From contig NZ_JPOE01000002.1 in assembly GCF_000733775.1 (NCBI RefSeq), forward strand, positions 2,666,001-2,730,000: a stretch of 64,000 nucleotides of DNA. Reading direction: 5' to 3'. The notes under the pieces were generated by a model. The model searched no databases. It was not told the origin of the DNA and saw only the letters and a list, made by a program, of their open reading frames with translations. Origin of the DNA: Thiomonas sp. FB-Cd (lineage in GTDB: Bacteria > Pseudomonadota > Gammaproteobacteria > Burkholderiales > Burkholderiaceae_C). Position numbers and translations under genes: made by a program. This document shows positions 18,057 to 27,229 of the stretch, piece after piece; positions within the stretch are counted from its first letter, which is position 1; each line of letters begins with the position of its first letter.

Positions 18057-18215
18057 ATGCATTGGACGTTGATCGTCGTTTTCCTGTTGGTGATGGCTGC
18101 GATCCTGGCGCTGGTGGGTCGCGATGCTCGCCAAACGATCTGGCGTGAGATCTGGGCCACGGCCTTGCACGATTGGCATGCCTTCCTGCGCCTGTTCGGG
18201 CGCGGGCGTAACTAG
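18057..18215 (+). CDS. Small membrane protein of unknown function
   Basis: Fifty-two residues: one N-terminal hydrophobic helix (WTLIVVFLLVMAAILALVG) followed by a polar, arginine-rich tail ending in RLFGRGRN. CGGAGGG lies 5 bases before the ATG. It sits 60 bases after the HD gene on the same strand and may belong to its operon. Confidence 0.5.
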   Translation: MHWTLIVVFLLVMAAILALVGRDARQTIWREIWATALHDWHAFLRLFGRGRN

Positions 18216-18325
18216 CCCGCTGCTAGGATCGCCCCATGCATTGATCGCGCTTTCCTCTCGTCATGACGTGCTGGGCCGGTGCCAGGCCCGCGCACGTCCT
18301 CACAAACTCGACGAAAGGAAGTCTC

Positions 18326-18535
18326 ATGCATCCCGATTTATACGCTGCAGCGCTGCAGCTTCTCCAGGAAGGCGCGGTCATCATTGAAATGACCGCCGCA
18401 CCGTCCACGTATCGCATCGCCTTGGGCCACGACAGCGTGCCCATTCCAGGCCATGTGGTGCAGCAGTTGGTGGCGCACCGCAAGATTCACGCGGTCTGCC
18501 AAGTCTCAGGCAAACGAAGGTTTGTGCTGCGCTGA
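18326..18535 (+). CDS. Small protein of unknown function (intact version of a duplicated gene)
   Basis: Sixty-nine residues, with mixed helix and strands and no known motif; the C-terminus (HAVCQVSGKRRFVLR) is basic. GAAAGGAAG lies 8 bases before the ATG. Its last 31 codons are repeated at 4075-4172 in the other copy of the duplicated segment, where the front is lost. Confidence 0.5.
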   Translation: MHPDLYAAALQLLQEGAVIIEMTAAPSTYRIALGHDSVPIPGHVVQQLVAHRKIHAVCQVSGKRRFVLR

Positions 18536-18794
18536 GATTGCTCAAGAAAACTTGGCGCTACCCACGAGGCGACGGGTAGCGTCGGGTTTCAAGACGCGCG
18601 GTTTGGGCATCGCCGCTGCATGCACAGGCCGACGAACGCCGTCGCAAGACCCAGAGGGGCTTATTCCTCGCCTTTGATCTCCGATATCAAGCGGGGACCG
18701 TTGCGAGCGAACCGAGCGTAGACGGCGACGCCGATCACACCCACCATGGCGATGAGCACTTCTGTCGCGAGTGAAATCTCATAAATCCATCGAC
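18442..18794. repeat. Duplicated segment, copy B (copy A at 4075-4430)
   Basis: This copy is bounded by the word CATTCCAGGCCAT on the left and ATCCATCGAC on the right, both shared with copy A. It contains the end of the 69-residue gene, a hairpin (CGCTACCC pairing with GGGTAGCG), and nearly all of the 47-residue membrane-protein gene. Differences between copies are scattered substitutions and a few short indels, so the duplication is not recent. Confidence 0.85.
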
Positions 18795-18804
18795 CGAGGT
18801 TCAT
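18661..18804 (-). CDS. Small single-helix membrane protein
   Basis: Forty-seven residues beginning MNLGRWIYEISLATEVLIAM and continuing VGVIGVAVYARFARNG. One transmembrane helix is expected, with a charged tail ending EIKGEE. A truncated homologue exists at 4297-4430, and conservation of the frame in both copies supports coding. It lies 100 bases from the distal end of the CRISPR array; no functional link is evident. Confidence 0.5.
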   Translation of the reverse strand: MNLGRWIYEISLATEVLIAMVGVIGVAVYARFARNGPRLISEIKGEE

Positions 18805-18903
18805 GGGGCACCACAAGGTTCTGAAAGGGGCATCCAATGTTAAAGCTACGCTGAATAAACCCCGGCAAAGAACCCGCTCGGGTTGATGACGGATCGATTT
18901 CGA

Positions 18904-21900
18904 CTCAATACGCTGTCGGGTGGCGATGAACGGCAGCATGACACGCGAAGAAGCCCGCAAGTGCTTCTCAATCGCCTGTGCGGCGATGAACGATTTCCGC
19001 AAGAAGGTGAGCGACTTCGCCTCCTTCTCAATCGCCTGTGCGGCGATGAACCCTTCGATCTGCAGCACATCCCAATCCAGAATCTTCTCAATCGCCTGTG
19101 CGGCGATGAACTACTACTGGCTCCAGCACGGCTGCAACCGCATCTTCTCAATCGCCTGTGCGGCGATGAACCGCATCAAGCCCCAGCCGCAGCGCGTCTA
19201 CGTCTTCTCAATCGCCTGTGCGGCGATGAACCCTGACTTCGGCCTTCTGGCCCATGCGGGAGTCTTCTCAATCGCCTGTGCGGCGATGAACCCCAGTGAC
19301 CCACATGCAGCCCTGAATCTGCGCTTCTCAATCGCCTGTGCGGCGATGAACATTTCGCCTCTCTCGTCATCACCCGGGTTTCTCTTCTCAATCGCCTGTG
19401 CGGCGATGAACATGCAGATCGGAGCCGCGACCGTTGGCGTCGACTTCTCAATCGCCTGTGCGGCGATGAACCCCTGCGTCGGTGAGGCCGTATCTACACC
19501 ACGCTTCTCAATCGCCTGTGCGGCGATGAACAAAGCCCTTGATGACCGGCCTGCTCACGCACCCTTCTCAATCGCCTGTGCGGCGATGAACGTCGCAAGC
19601 AAGCTCGGGAGTGCGGGAATTTTCTTCTCAATCGCCTGTGCGGCGATGAACGGTCCCACTCGCGCCACAGACAATCTCCGCAGCTTCTCAATCGCCTGTG
19701 CGGCGATGAACAGGGTCTTGGTGTTCCCGGCCCGGATGGTGATCTTCTCAATCGCCTGTGCGGCGATGAACGCGCCCACGGGAATACAGGCTTGATCCTG
19801 CGCCTTCTCAATCGCCTGTGCGGCGATGAACTCTGCCAGCCCTCTGGCACCTGCGCGGGTTGCCTTCTCAATCGCCTGTGCGGCGATGAACTCATGTTGC
19901 AAAGGTAGTCGCAAGCAAGCTCGCTTCTCAATCGCCTGTGCGGCGATGAACATCGACCCGAATGACAAACGCCGGATCGTGATCTTCTCAATCGCCTGTG
20001 CGGCGATGAACCTGCGGCGGCTGTGATCTGGGCAGCCATTCATCTTCTCAATCGCCTGTGCGGCGATGAACTTGAGGTTCGGCACCACCTGGATAAGCAT
20101 GTTCTTCTCAATCGCCTGTGCGGCGATGAACGCTTCTTGGCGGCATGCGAGGCCTTCGCTGACCTTCTCAATCGCCTGTGCGGCGATGAACGCCCTGCTG
20201 TGGCGGAATGGTTCCGGCTGGCCCTTCTCAATCGCCTGTGCGGCGATGAACAGACCGGATTCGACCGCGCCCGGCGGGCAGCTCTTCTCAATCGCCTGTG
20301 CGGCGATGAACGCACGGCGGAAGTTATGGCACCCGCTGCTGTGCTTCTCAATCGCCTGTGCGGCGATGAACGGTGGCGAAGTCGCCGGCTGTTTCGACCT
20401 GGTCTTCTCAATCGCCTGTGCGGCGATGAACTCCTGCATCTCGGCCCACGCTTGGTCTTCAATCTTCTCAATCGCCTGTGCGGCGATGAACGCCTGGTGC
20501 TCATTCCCGGTATCGCAGAAGATCTTCTCAATCGCCTGTGCGGCGATGAACGCGCTCAAGGCATCCGTGGCATTCCCGGCCTCCTTCTCAATCGCCTGTG
20601 CGGCGATGAACCGGCGCTGGCGTTTCTTGTCATCTTCCTGCTCCTTCTCAATCGCCTGTGCGGCGATGAACATCGAGGATGATTTCGAGAGCTTCGTCAA
20701 AGTTCTTCTCAATCGCCTGTGCGGCGATGAACTACATCTTGCGTCAATGGCGCGCGCTGGCATTCTTCTCAATCGCCTGTGCGGCGATGAACGCATAGAG
20801 CACAGAATTCGTGCCGCACTCCAACTTCTCAATCGCCTGTGCGGCGATGAACGTGCCCCCCGAATGGTTGACCTGTCCCACGATCTTCTCAATCGCCTGT
20901 GCGGCGATGAACTGCAGGGTGCCGGCGCCGATGGTTACATTGGACTTCTCAATCGCCTGTGCGGCGATGAACGGTCCCCGAGGCGGTGATCTGGCCAATG
21001 ATCACTTCTCAATCGCCTGTGCGGCGATGAACGCGCAGCAGTGGGTCCACGATGCGCAGGCCCGCTTCTCAATCGCCTGTGCGGCGATGAACGCGGTCTG
21101 CCGGCTTCGTTGCCGATCCATCGTCTTCTCAATCGCCTGTGCGGCGATGAACGCGGCGCGAGGCCGCCAGCGGGCGTACGGGGGCTTCTCAATCGCCTGT
21201 GCGGCGATGAACGGGTTCGCGTCTCGGCTGTTTGAGGGTGGGGTCTTCTCAATCGCCTGTGCGGCGATGAACTTTTGGTTTGCGCAAGGTGTCGGAATTC
21301 AAGTCTTCTCAATCGCCTGTGCGGCGATGAACGGCAGGGGCTCGTGGACCTTGTTTCACGCAGCCTTCTCAATCGCCTGTGCGGCGATGAACAAGCAGGG
21401 CGACCCGATCCCCGCCTCCCGACTCTTCTCAATCGCCTGTGCGGCGATGAACGTGTTGAGGCAGATCAGGCGGCCGATTTTTTTCTTCTCAATCGCCTGT
21501 GCGGCGATGAACGTAGCGGCTGCGCTTGCCCTCCTTGTGTCTTCCTTCTCAATCGCCTGTGCGGCGATGAACCATTCGTGGCACCGCGAGACGAATTGCG
21601 GGGACTTCTCAATCGCCTGTGCGGCGATGAACGTGCAGCGTGACGAAGCCGTCTGGTTCCTCTTCTTCTCAATCGCCTGTGCGGCGATGAACTGGTCGAT
21701 TTCTATACGGCGGCGTGTCCTAGTCTTCTCAATCGCCTGTGCGGCGATGAACGTTCGCCATCGACGTCAAACGCGCCCGCGCTCCTTCTCAATCGCCTGT
21801 GCGGCGATGAACTTCAGGGAATTTGCGGGTGCGGTGTCGCGGGTCTTCTCAATCGCCTGTGCGGCGATGAACGGAATCCCCCCCAAACGAGGGGGCCATC

Positions 21901-23732
21901 CCAGCTTCTCAATCGCCTGTGCGGCGATGAACTTCTCGCTCAGGCGCGTCAAGGTGAAGGTGATCTTCTCAATCGCCTGTGCGGCGATGAACGCATTGAA
22001 TTTGCGATCCAGCACGAACCCGTTCTTCTCAATCGCCTGTGCGGCGATGAACGGATCGCGATTTTTGCCGATGGCGACCTGTCGCTTCTCAATCGCCTGT
22101 GCGGCGATGAACCAGAACGCGGCGCTTGGCCGGTTGTCCGATACCTTCTCAATCGCCTGTGCGGCGATGAACACATGATCGCCTATCCAGATGCGATGGT
22201 TCTGCTTCTCAATCGCCTGTGCGGCGATGAACCCCTTGAGCAAGCAAATCGCCGCGGCCTTCAACTTCTCAATCGCCTGTGCGGCGATGAACCCATCCTT
22301 GCCGGTCAGCTCAACCTTGCTCGGCTTCTCAATCGCCTGTGCGGCGATGAACGATCCGCCAGCGTCTTGGACTGCGCCTGGTCGCTTCTCAATCGCCTGT
22401 GCGGCGATGAACAGCATGGGGGGCGGTCATCGTCCGACCAGTAGCTTCTCAATCGCCTGTGCGGCGATGAACTCAGCGTGTCCGGCGCCTCCGGATCCCA
22501 TGTTCTTCTCAATCGCCTGTGCGGCGATGAACATCTACGACAAGAACGGCGAGCCGGACAAGTCCTTCTCAATCGCCTGTGCGGCGATGAACTTTACGCG
22601 CCTCCGCCGTTGAGCAAGCCACCGCTTCTCAATCGCCTGTGCGGCGATGAACCCGGCCCCGTCGCCACACCCGGCACCAACGGACTTCTCAATCGCCTGT
22701 GCGGCGATGAACCGGTCAGTAAGCCCGGCGACGTTTGGCTGCTTCTTCTCAATCGCCTGTGCGGCGATGAACCTAGCGGCGCATGCGCAGAAGATCGGCG
22801 ATGCCTTCTCAATCGCCTGTGCGGCGATGAACGATTCGCAAGCTGCTGATCAATGTCCCGCCGGCTTCTCAATCGCCTGTGCGGCGATGAACACGGCGAT
22901 GCCGAAGATGCCCACTGCAAGCCACTTCTCAATCGCCTGTGCGGCGATGAACCTGGCGTGGCATCAGACATGCCGCGAGCTGCTCTTCTCAATCGCCTGT
23001 GCGGCGATGAACGCGTGCAACCGTCGGGCGCTCTCGTGGTATCCCTTCTCAATCGCCTGTGCGGCGATGAACAAGGCCCAGGCGCTGAAGGTCGGCTTCA
23101 TGGACTTCTCAATCGCCTGTGCGGCGATGAACTAGCGTGTCAGGTTCAATGCGGATCGTGCGCACTTCTCAATCGCCTGTGCGGCGATGAACAGCCCACA
23201 TTCAAGCAGCTGGTTAAGGATGGACTTCTCAATCGCCTGTGCGGCGATGAACGCTGTGTCGGTTCACGGCACCATGCCATTCGTCTTCTCAATCGCCTGT
23301 GCGGCGATGAACTCACAACTGCAGAACTTCGCGGGACGTCCGAGCTTCTCAATCGCCTGTGCGGCGATGAACGGCGGTGCGAACCGGGCGAGGTGTTCGG
23401 CATGCTTCTCAATCGCCTGTGCGGCGATGAACAAAGCCGAGCTAACCCCCCGTCTCTGTAACACCTTCTCAATCGCCTGTGCGGCGATGAACGCTCGGCG
23501 GCTGCTTTCCATGCGGTGCCTGCGCTTCTCAATCGCCTGTGCGGCGATGAACGTTGGCATCAAGTACGACACCGTGATCGCCAACTTCTCAATCGCCTGT
23601 GCGGCGATGAACGTTTCCCGTACTCCTCGAACTCAGCTTGCATTCTTCTCAATCGCCTGTGCGGCGATGAACCGCTGCCCATTCCGGGGAATGCGTGCAT
23701 TTCGCTTCTCAATCGCCTGTGCGGCGATGAAC
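18904..23732 (-). CRISPR. Type I-F CRISPR array, 81 repeats and 80 spacers
   Basis: Eighty identical 28-base repeats run from 18964-18991 to 23705-23732, plus one degenerate terminal repeat at 18904-18931. Spacers are 32 bases, except one of 33 at 20672-20704 that shifts the phase by one. On the minus strand the repeat starts GTTCATCGCC, loops through GCACA, closes GGCGAT and ends TGAGAAG, the type I-F pattern (5' GTTCA, 5-bp stem, 5-base loop, 8-base 3' handle). The crRNA strand is therefore minus. The worn repeat at the left end and the cas genes on the right put the leader at the right, so spacers near 23.7 kb are the newest. Reading frames inside the array are artefacts. Confidence 0.98.
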
Positions 23733-23796
23733 CGTGCATCTAAATTGTAAAAGATCGATGAATCAGCACCTTAGGCACTATGTGCACAAAAAACGA
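23733..23796 (-). promoter_or_regulatory. CRISPR leader (very short) between cas1 and the first repeat
   Basis: Only 64 bases separate the cas1 stop codon from the first repeat. On the minus strand a possible -10 box TACAAT lies at 23749-23744, with T-rich sequence around it, but no good -35 is placed upstream. The array may also be read from the cas operon transcript, which runs in the same direction. Confidence 0.5.
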
Positions 23797-24765
23797 TCAA
23801 TTACTGACCTCTCCTGCAAGTCCCTGTTTCTTCTTAATTTTTTCAGGAAGCTCGGAAATGAAGGTCATGACATGATCGAGCACGTCGTGTTTGAGAGCAA
23901 GCTCGATGACCTGCGCACGGAAGACGCCATCCTTGACCCCTCCGGAGCCACACCTGAACGCTGCGGGCATGACAAGCCAGTCCTTGAAGAGATCCGCTAC
24001 ATCGAACACGAGCGCGCCGCGGCGCGTCTTTCCATGCAGGACCGGAAGGAAATAGGGGATACCCATGCCGTGCAGGGCCACCGCGGCATAACCGTATGCA
24101 AGATAGTTTCCATGATCCAGGAAGCTGTTCACCCGCTGCCTTGGTGTTTCCTTCTGCTTCGCCCCTGGCTCTCGCGCGAAGTCCTGCACCCCAAAGGCAA
24201 GCGCCAAGAGCCGGTACAGCTCCTTCGCGAAGCGAGCCTCAGCAGATAGCAGCTCTGTAGTCGTCGTGCAGCGATCCAGGCTGGATGCGAATTCATCAAA
24301 GATGCGGTTTGGTACCTGCATGCCGAGCTTCTGGTACATGACCTCCCCTAACGCGGCGCGGTGCCTCAGAAACATCCGGCCCATCTCGACGCGCATCGCC
24401 TCATCCACCCACAGGGTGAACCAGCGCTGCGCATGCACGGGCGGGCGATATTCGTCCTGCGGCAACAGGAAAGCCAGGTCGATTTCGGCAAACAGCGGCG
24501 ATCCACCGGATCCACAAAACCCCACGACGACATTCGACTCCGCGAGCTTGCGTGCCGCCGCATCCGTGATCGATGTGCCCTTCCCCAGCAAGACAAAGGC
24601 CGTATTCTTGTCCGGGATCGACACGAACTGGTCGATCCCGTCCTTGCTCTCGGTCAGGTAGACGACGCGTTCGTCCTTTTGCATGACGCGAACGTGCTCA
24701 AGATAGAACACGTTCGCGCGCTTGGAAATCATGACGGCCTGAGGCCGCCGCTCTTCGCGCGGCAT
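23797..24765 (-). CDS. cas1: Cas1, type I-F integrase of spacer acquisition
   Basis: Cas1 with Cas2 inserts new spacers at the leader end. The 322-residue protein matches the I-F branch: SKRANVFYLEHVRV, LLGKGTSITDAAARKLAESN, VGFCGSGGSPLF, DEYRPPVHAQRW. The metal-binding residues lie in ELLSAEARFAKELY (Glu), in the segment around PVLHGKTRRGALVF (His), and in FDVADLFKD (Asp). The ATG at 24765 sits 3 bases beyond the cas6f stop. A TTG at 24771 is an alternative. In most I-F loci cas1 stands beside cas2-3; here it is the last gene of the effector operon, next to the array. Confidence 0.95.
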   Translation of the reverse strand: MPREERRPQAVMISKRANVFYLEHVRVMQKDERVVYLTESKDGIDQFVSIPDKNTAFVLLGKGTSITDAAARKLAESNVVVGFCGSGGSPLFAEIDLAFLLPQDEYRPPVHAQRWFTLWVDEAMRVEMGRMFLRHRAALGEVMYQKLGMQVPNRIFDEFASSLDRCTTTTELLSAEARFAKELYRLLALAFGVQDFAREPGAKQKETPRQRVNSFLDHGNYLAYGYAAVALHGMGIPYFLPVLHGKTRRGALVFDVADLFKDWLVMPAAFRCGSGGVKDGVFRAQVIELALKHDVLDHVMTFISELPEKIKKKQGLAGEVSN

Positions 24766-24767
24766 GG

Positions 24768-25337
24768 TCAAACGACCGGCAACGCCACGGTCTGCGTTGC
24801 GCGGGACAAACCGTAGCCGTTGGGGTTTCCCTGTTGATCCGGATCTGCCGCGATGCGCTCGACAACCAGTTTGAACTTATGTCCCGACGACGACCACACC
24901 CAAACGAAAGGCAGGTTCGCCTGTTGCGCAAGGCAGCGGACTTTAGCTTTTTGCTGCAACGCCTGCGCAACATCCAGAGGGATGTTGCGCCTCATCTTGG
25001 ACACTCCTGATGGAATGCGGTGCATGCGGTAAGCCTCGAACAGGTTGGTTTGCGCTGCCGTTTTCACGCGCGACCCCAAGGCAATGTCGGCGACACCAGG
25101 CGTCGCCTCCAGTGCGTCATAGATGGCGTTGGCGCCGCTATCACCCGCAGTGAACACGCGCAGGGTTGGCCCCAGCGTGAAGCCTTCGCGCATCCATCCT
25201 GGAAACGCAACAGCAAATGCCACCTTGCTCTTTGCGCCGGCCCGATGCACGTCGCGCCACAGCGCGCCCATGCGATCCCAGGCCGGGATCTCCGGGTCGG
25301 GGCGCAGCGTCAAATCAAAATAGGTGCGGTAGGCCAT
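24768..25337 (-). CDS. cas6f: Cas6f (Csy4), crRNA-processing endoribonuclease
   Basis: Cas6f cuts the repeat RNA at the base of its hairpin and stays bound to the 3' stem. The 189-residue protein has the family layout: strand TYFDLTLRPD, the helix with catalytic histidine H31 (ALWRDVHRAG), KVAFAVAFPGW, the basic helix region KMRRNIPLDVAQALQQKAKV, and the C-terminal GLSRATQTVALPVV. It begins 4 bases after cas7f ends. Its cognate repeat has an A-U pair where the usual I-F hairpin has a G-C pair next to the cut, so the recognition surface may differ. Confidence 0.88.
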   Translation of the reverse strand: MAYRTYFDLTLRPDPEIPAWDRMGALWRDVHRAGAKSKVAFAVAFPGWMREGFTLGPTLRVFTAGDSGANAIYDALEATPGVADIALGSRVKTAAQTNLFEAYRMHRIPSGVSKMRRNIPLDVAQALQQKAKVRCLAQQANLPFVWVWSSSGHKFKLVVERIAADPDQQGNPNGYGLSRATQTVALPVV

Positions 25338-25341
25338 GACC

Positions 25342-26400
25342 TCATGCTCCCTCAGAGAACACGCCGCCGCGCACGATCAATGCAATGAGGTAGGCCGCAT
25401 CAGGGTTGAATGTCGCCGATGGAGCGATCTCATCAATCTTCGAGAGCAAGCCTTTCGCATTGACGGCCAGGGCATCGCGATACAGGGTGTTGTCGTCCAG
25501 GCTGGCGCCGTTGGGTTCGATCGGGATGATCTTGTCCGTGTAGCCTGGGTACCAGGTGTCGATGGTGCGAATGGCGTTGCCGATCTTCTGGTCGCGCAGC
25601 GCAGCGCGCCCCATGTCAATCATGTCCGCCATGAACTCACCGGCGTCTTCACCATTCTTGCTTGCCCCAGAAAGAATGGAAATCAGTTCTTTCCGAGAGA
25701 TCATGTCCACCTTGTAAAGCGAGCGGGCGAACCCTTTGGGTTTGTTGGTGACCATGTTTTGCGATGGGAACACCTCCACTTCCCCGGTGAACCCGAATGC
25801 CACGCGTCCAACGACACTCAACGTTGGTGCGCCCGCTTCGCGAGACAAGAATCCAGATGCGATGACGTCCTGCGCAAGGGCCCTTTCGTCGTTGGTGTAC
25901 TGGTCGAAATCTTTCCGGCGCGATCCGGCGCCGCTGTAGATTTTCCCGCTGGACTTGACCTCAGCCGAGACGGACACATCGCCCAGCATCAGGTTGCGCC
26001 AGAGCCAGCGCCCATTCAGAATGTTGCGGGCGTAACGCAGGCACACCTCATCGAACTCGGGAACGCCACGCACAAAAAAGCGATCGACAAAGCCCTTCAC
26101 AGCAAGTCGGTAGGCTGGATCCGAGCAACCGAAGAGCAGCTTCTCCGCCGCAAGCGTGCGGTAGGCAAACTCAACTGCAAGCCCGACAGCGCTGGTTGCG
26201 GTTTTCGCGCTTTCGGTGCGCTGGATGTTGGCCGCATCGCCGTTCTTGGATGTGTTGTTAATGCCGCGGATGCCGTGCCGAACCACCTTGATCGGGACAA
26301 ACCGCTCCGCATCGCCCGAGGAAACGATGCTCGACAGGGGCCCATCGCTCACGATCGTGCCGCGTTGAAATGACAAAACTTGAGGGATTTTGATGCTCAT
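25342..26400 (-). CDS. cas7f: Cas7f (Csy3), backbone subunit of the I-F surveillance complex
   Basis: Six copies of this protein usually coat the crRNA spacer. The 352-residue product keeps family signatures: RYARNILNGRWLWRN, DQKIGNAIRTIDTWYPGYT, IIPIEPNGAS and the C-terminal IALIVRGGVFSEGA. The start at 26400 is chosen because GGAGG lies 7 bases upstream and the protein then opens MSIKIPQVLSFQRG as in other Csy3; a longer frame to 26451 adds unrelated residues. It follows cas5f with a 28-base gap. Confidence 0.93.
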   Translation of the reverse strand: MSIKIPQVLSFQRGTIVSDGPLSSIVSSGDAERFVPIKVVRHGIRGINNTSKNGDAANIQRTESAKTATSAVGLAVEFAYRTLAAEKLLFGCSDPAYRLAVKGFVDRFFVRGVPEFDEVCLRYARNILNGRWLWRNLMLGDVSVSAEVKSSGKIYSGAGSRRKDFDQYTNDERALAQDVIASGFLSREAGAPTLSVVGRVAFGFTGEVEVFPSQNMVTNKPKGFARSLYKVDMISRKELISILSGASKNGEDAGEFMADMIDMGRAALRDQKIGNAIRTIDTWYPGYTDKIIPIEPNGASLDDNTLYRDALAVNAKGLLSKIDEIAPSATFNPDAAYLIALIVRGGVFSEGA

Positions 26401-26428
26401 GATGAAACCTCCGTGAATGGAAAAACAA

Positions 26429-27229
26429 TCAGATTGAAGAAGAACAGGCATCCGACAACGACACGCCGGGTCGATTGGTCACAAGGAATTGGTCCGCATC
26501 CCAGCCGTAGCGCCAAAGCGTGTCGAGGGAAATCGTGTCGCGCACCTGATGCATGGGCGTGTAGCGCAGCAACCCGATCATGTGCTCGGCAAAGGCATGG
26601 GGCAGCGCCTCTCTGGCGCCCTTTCTGTCCACAGGCGACTCGAGCAAGGCATAGCCGAGGTTGGCCGGGATCATCCACGGCGCGCTGCGCTGCGCCTGGA
26701 GCAAGGCGGCCATGGGATCACCAGGCCCCACAAGAAGATCCGAAGCATCGTCGATCCAGAAGCCACTGCGGACCCTTCGCAAGGCGGCCTTCATGTCATC
26801 GAAGCAGCGCACCCTCGTGTATCGCGCATCGATGACGCCGCCCGCAAACCGCATGGTCAGCAACGCGGTTTCAATCGCTGCAGGCTCGACTGCACGATCG
26901 CACGCCAGCAGGATGGTCCACTCCAGATCGGCAAGCGCCATCGGCTGCATCGGGTTTGCCGAGGGGTCTGACGCGCTGTCAAACAACACGGCACCGCGCC
27001 GCTGCACGATCGCGTTCTCAACGTAGCCCTTGTCTTCCAGGTGCTCGATCCAGGGCTGAGCGTTCTGATGAATGAGGCCAACACCCTGGATGTCGAGTCC
27101 ACCGGGGATCCTTTTATCGAGAGCGTGCATGGCCATGATGGCCGCAAACACAGGCGCAGGCGACAGAATCGAGAGGTTTTGCAGCATGCTGGCCTTGCTT
27201 GCGCGCAAAGCAATGGTTGCGTAGTTCAT
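26429..27229 (-). CDS. cas5f: Cas5f (Csy2), 5'-handle-binding subunit, short form
   Basis: Cas5f caps the 5' end of the crRNA with Cas8f. The recognisable Csy2 blocks are LQNLSILSPAPVFAAIMAMH, GGLDIQGVGLIHQ, MRFAGGVIDARYTRV, and PWMIPANLGYALLESP followed by an LWRYGWD-type end. With 266 residues it is about 60 shorter than the classical Csy2. The ATG overlaps the cas8f stop (ATGA). The longer open frame upstream is antisense to nothing and lies within cas8f, so it is not used. Confidence 0.85.
   Translation of the reverse strand: MNYATIALRASKASMLQNLSILSPAPVFAAIMAMHALDKRIPGGLDIQGVGLIHQNAQPWIEHLEDKGYVENAIVQRRGAVLFDSASDPSANPMQPMALADLEWTILLACDRAVEPAAIETALLTMRFAGGVIDARYTRVRCFDDMKAALRRVRSGFWIDDASDLLVGPGDPMAALLQAQRSAPWMIPANLGYALLESPVDRKGAREALPHAFAEHMIGLLRYTPMHQVRDTISLDTLWRYGWDADQFLVTNRPGVSLSDACSSSI

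Noticed and set aside
18904..18963. Leader of the I-F array at the left end
   Set aside because: The terminal repeat here is degenerate and crRNA orientation is leftward, both of which mark this as the distal end.
18920..23750. Many long frames on both strands, with repeating words such as FSIACAAMN, LLNRLCGDE and FIAAQAIEK
   Set aside because: They are the 28-base CRISPR repeat read in different frames, kept open by its fixed 60-base period. They are not proteins.
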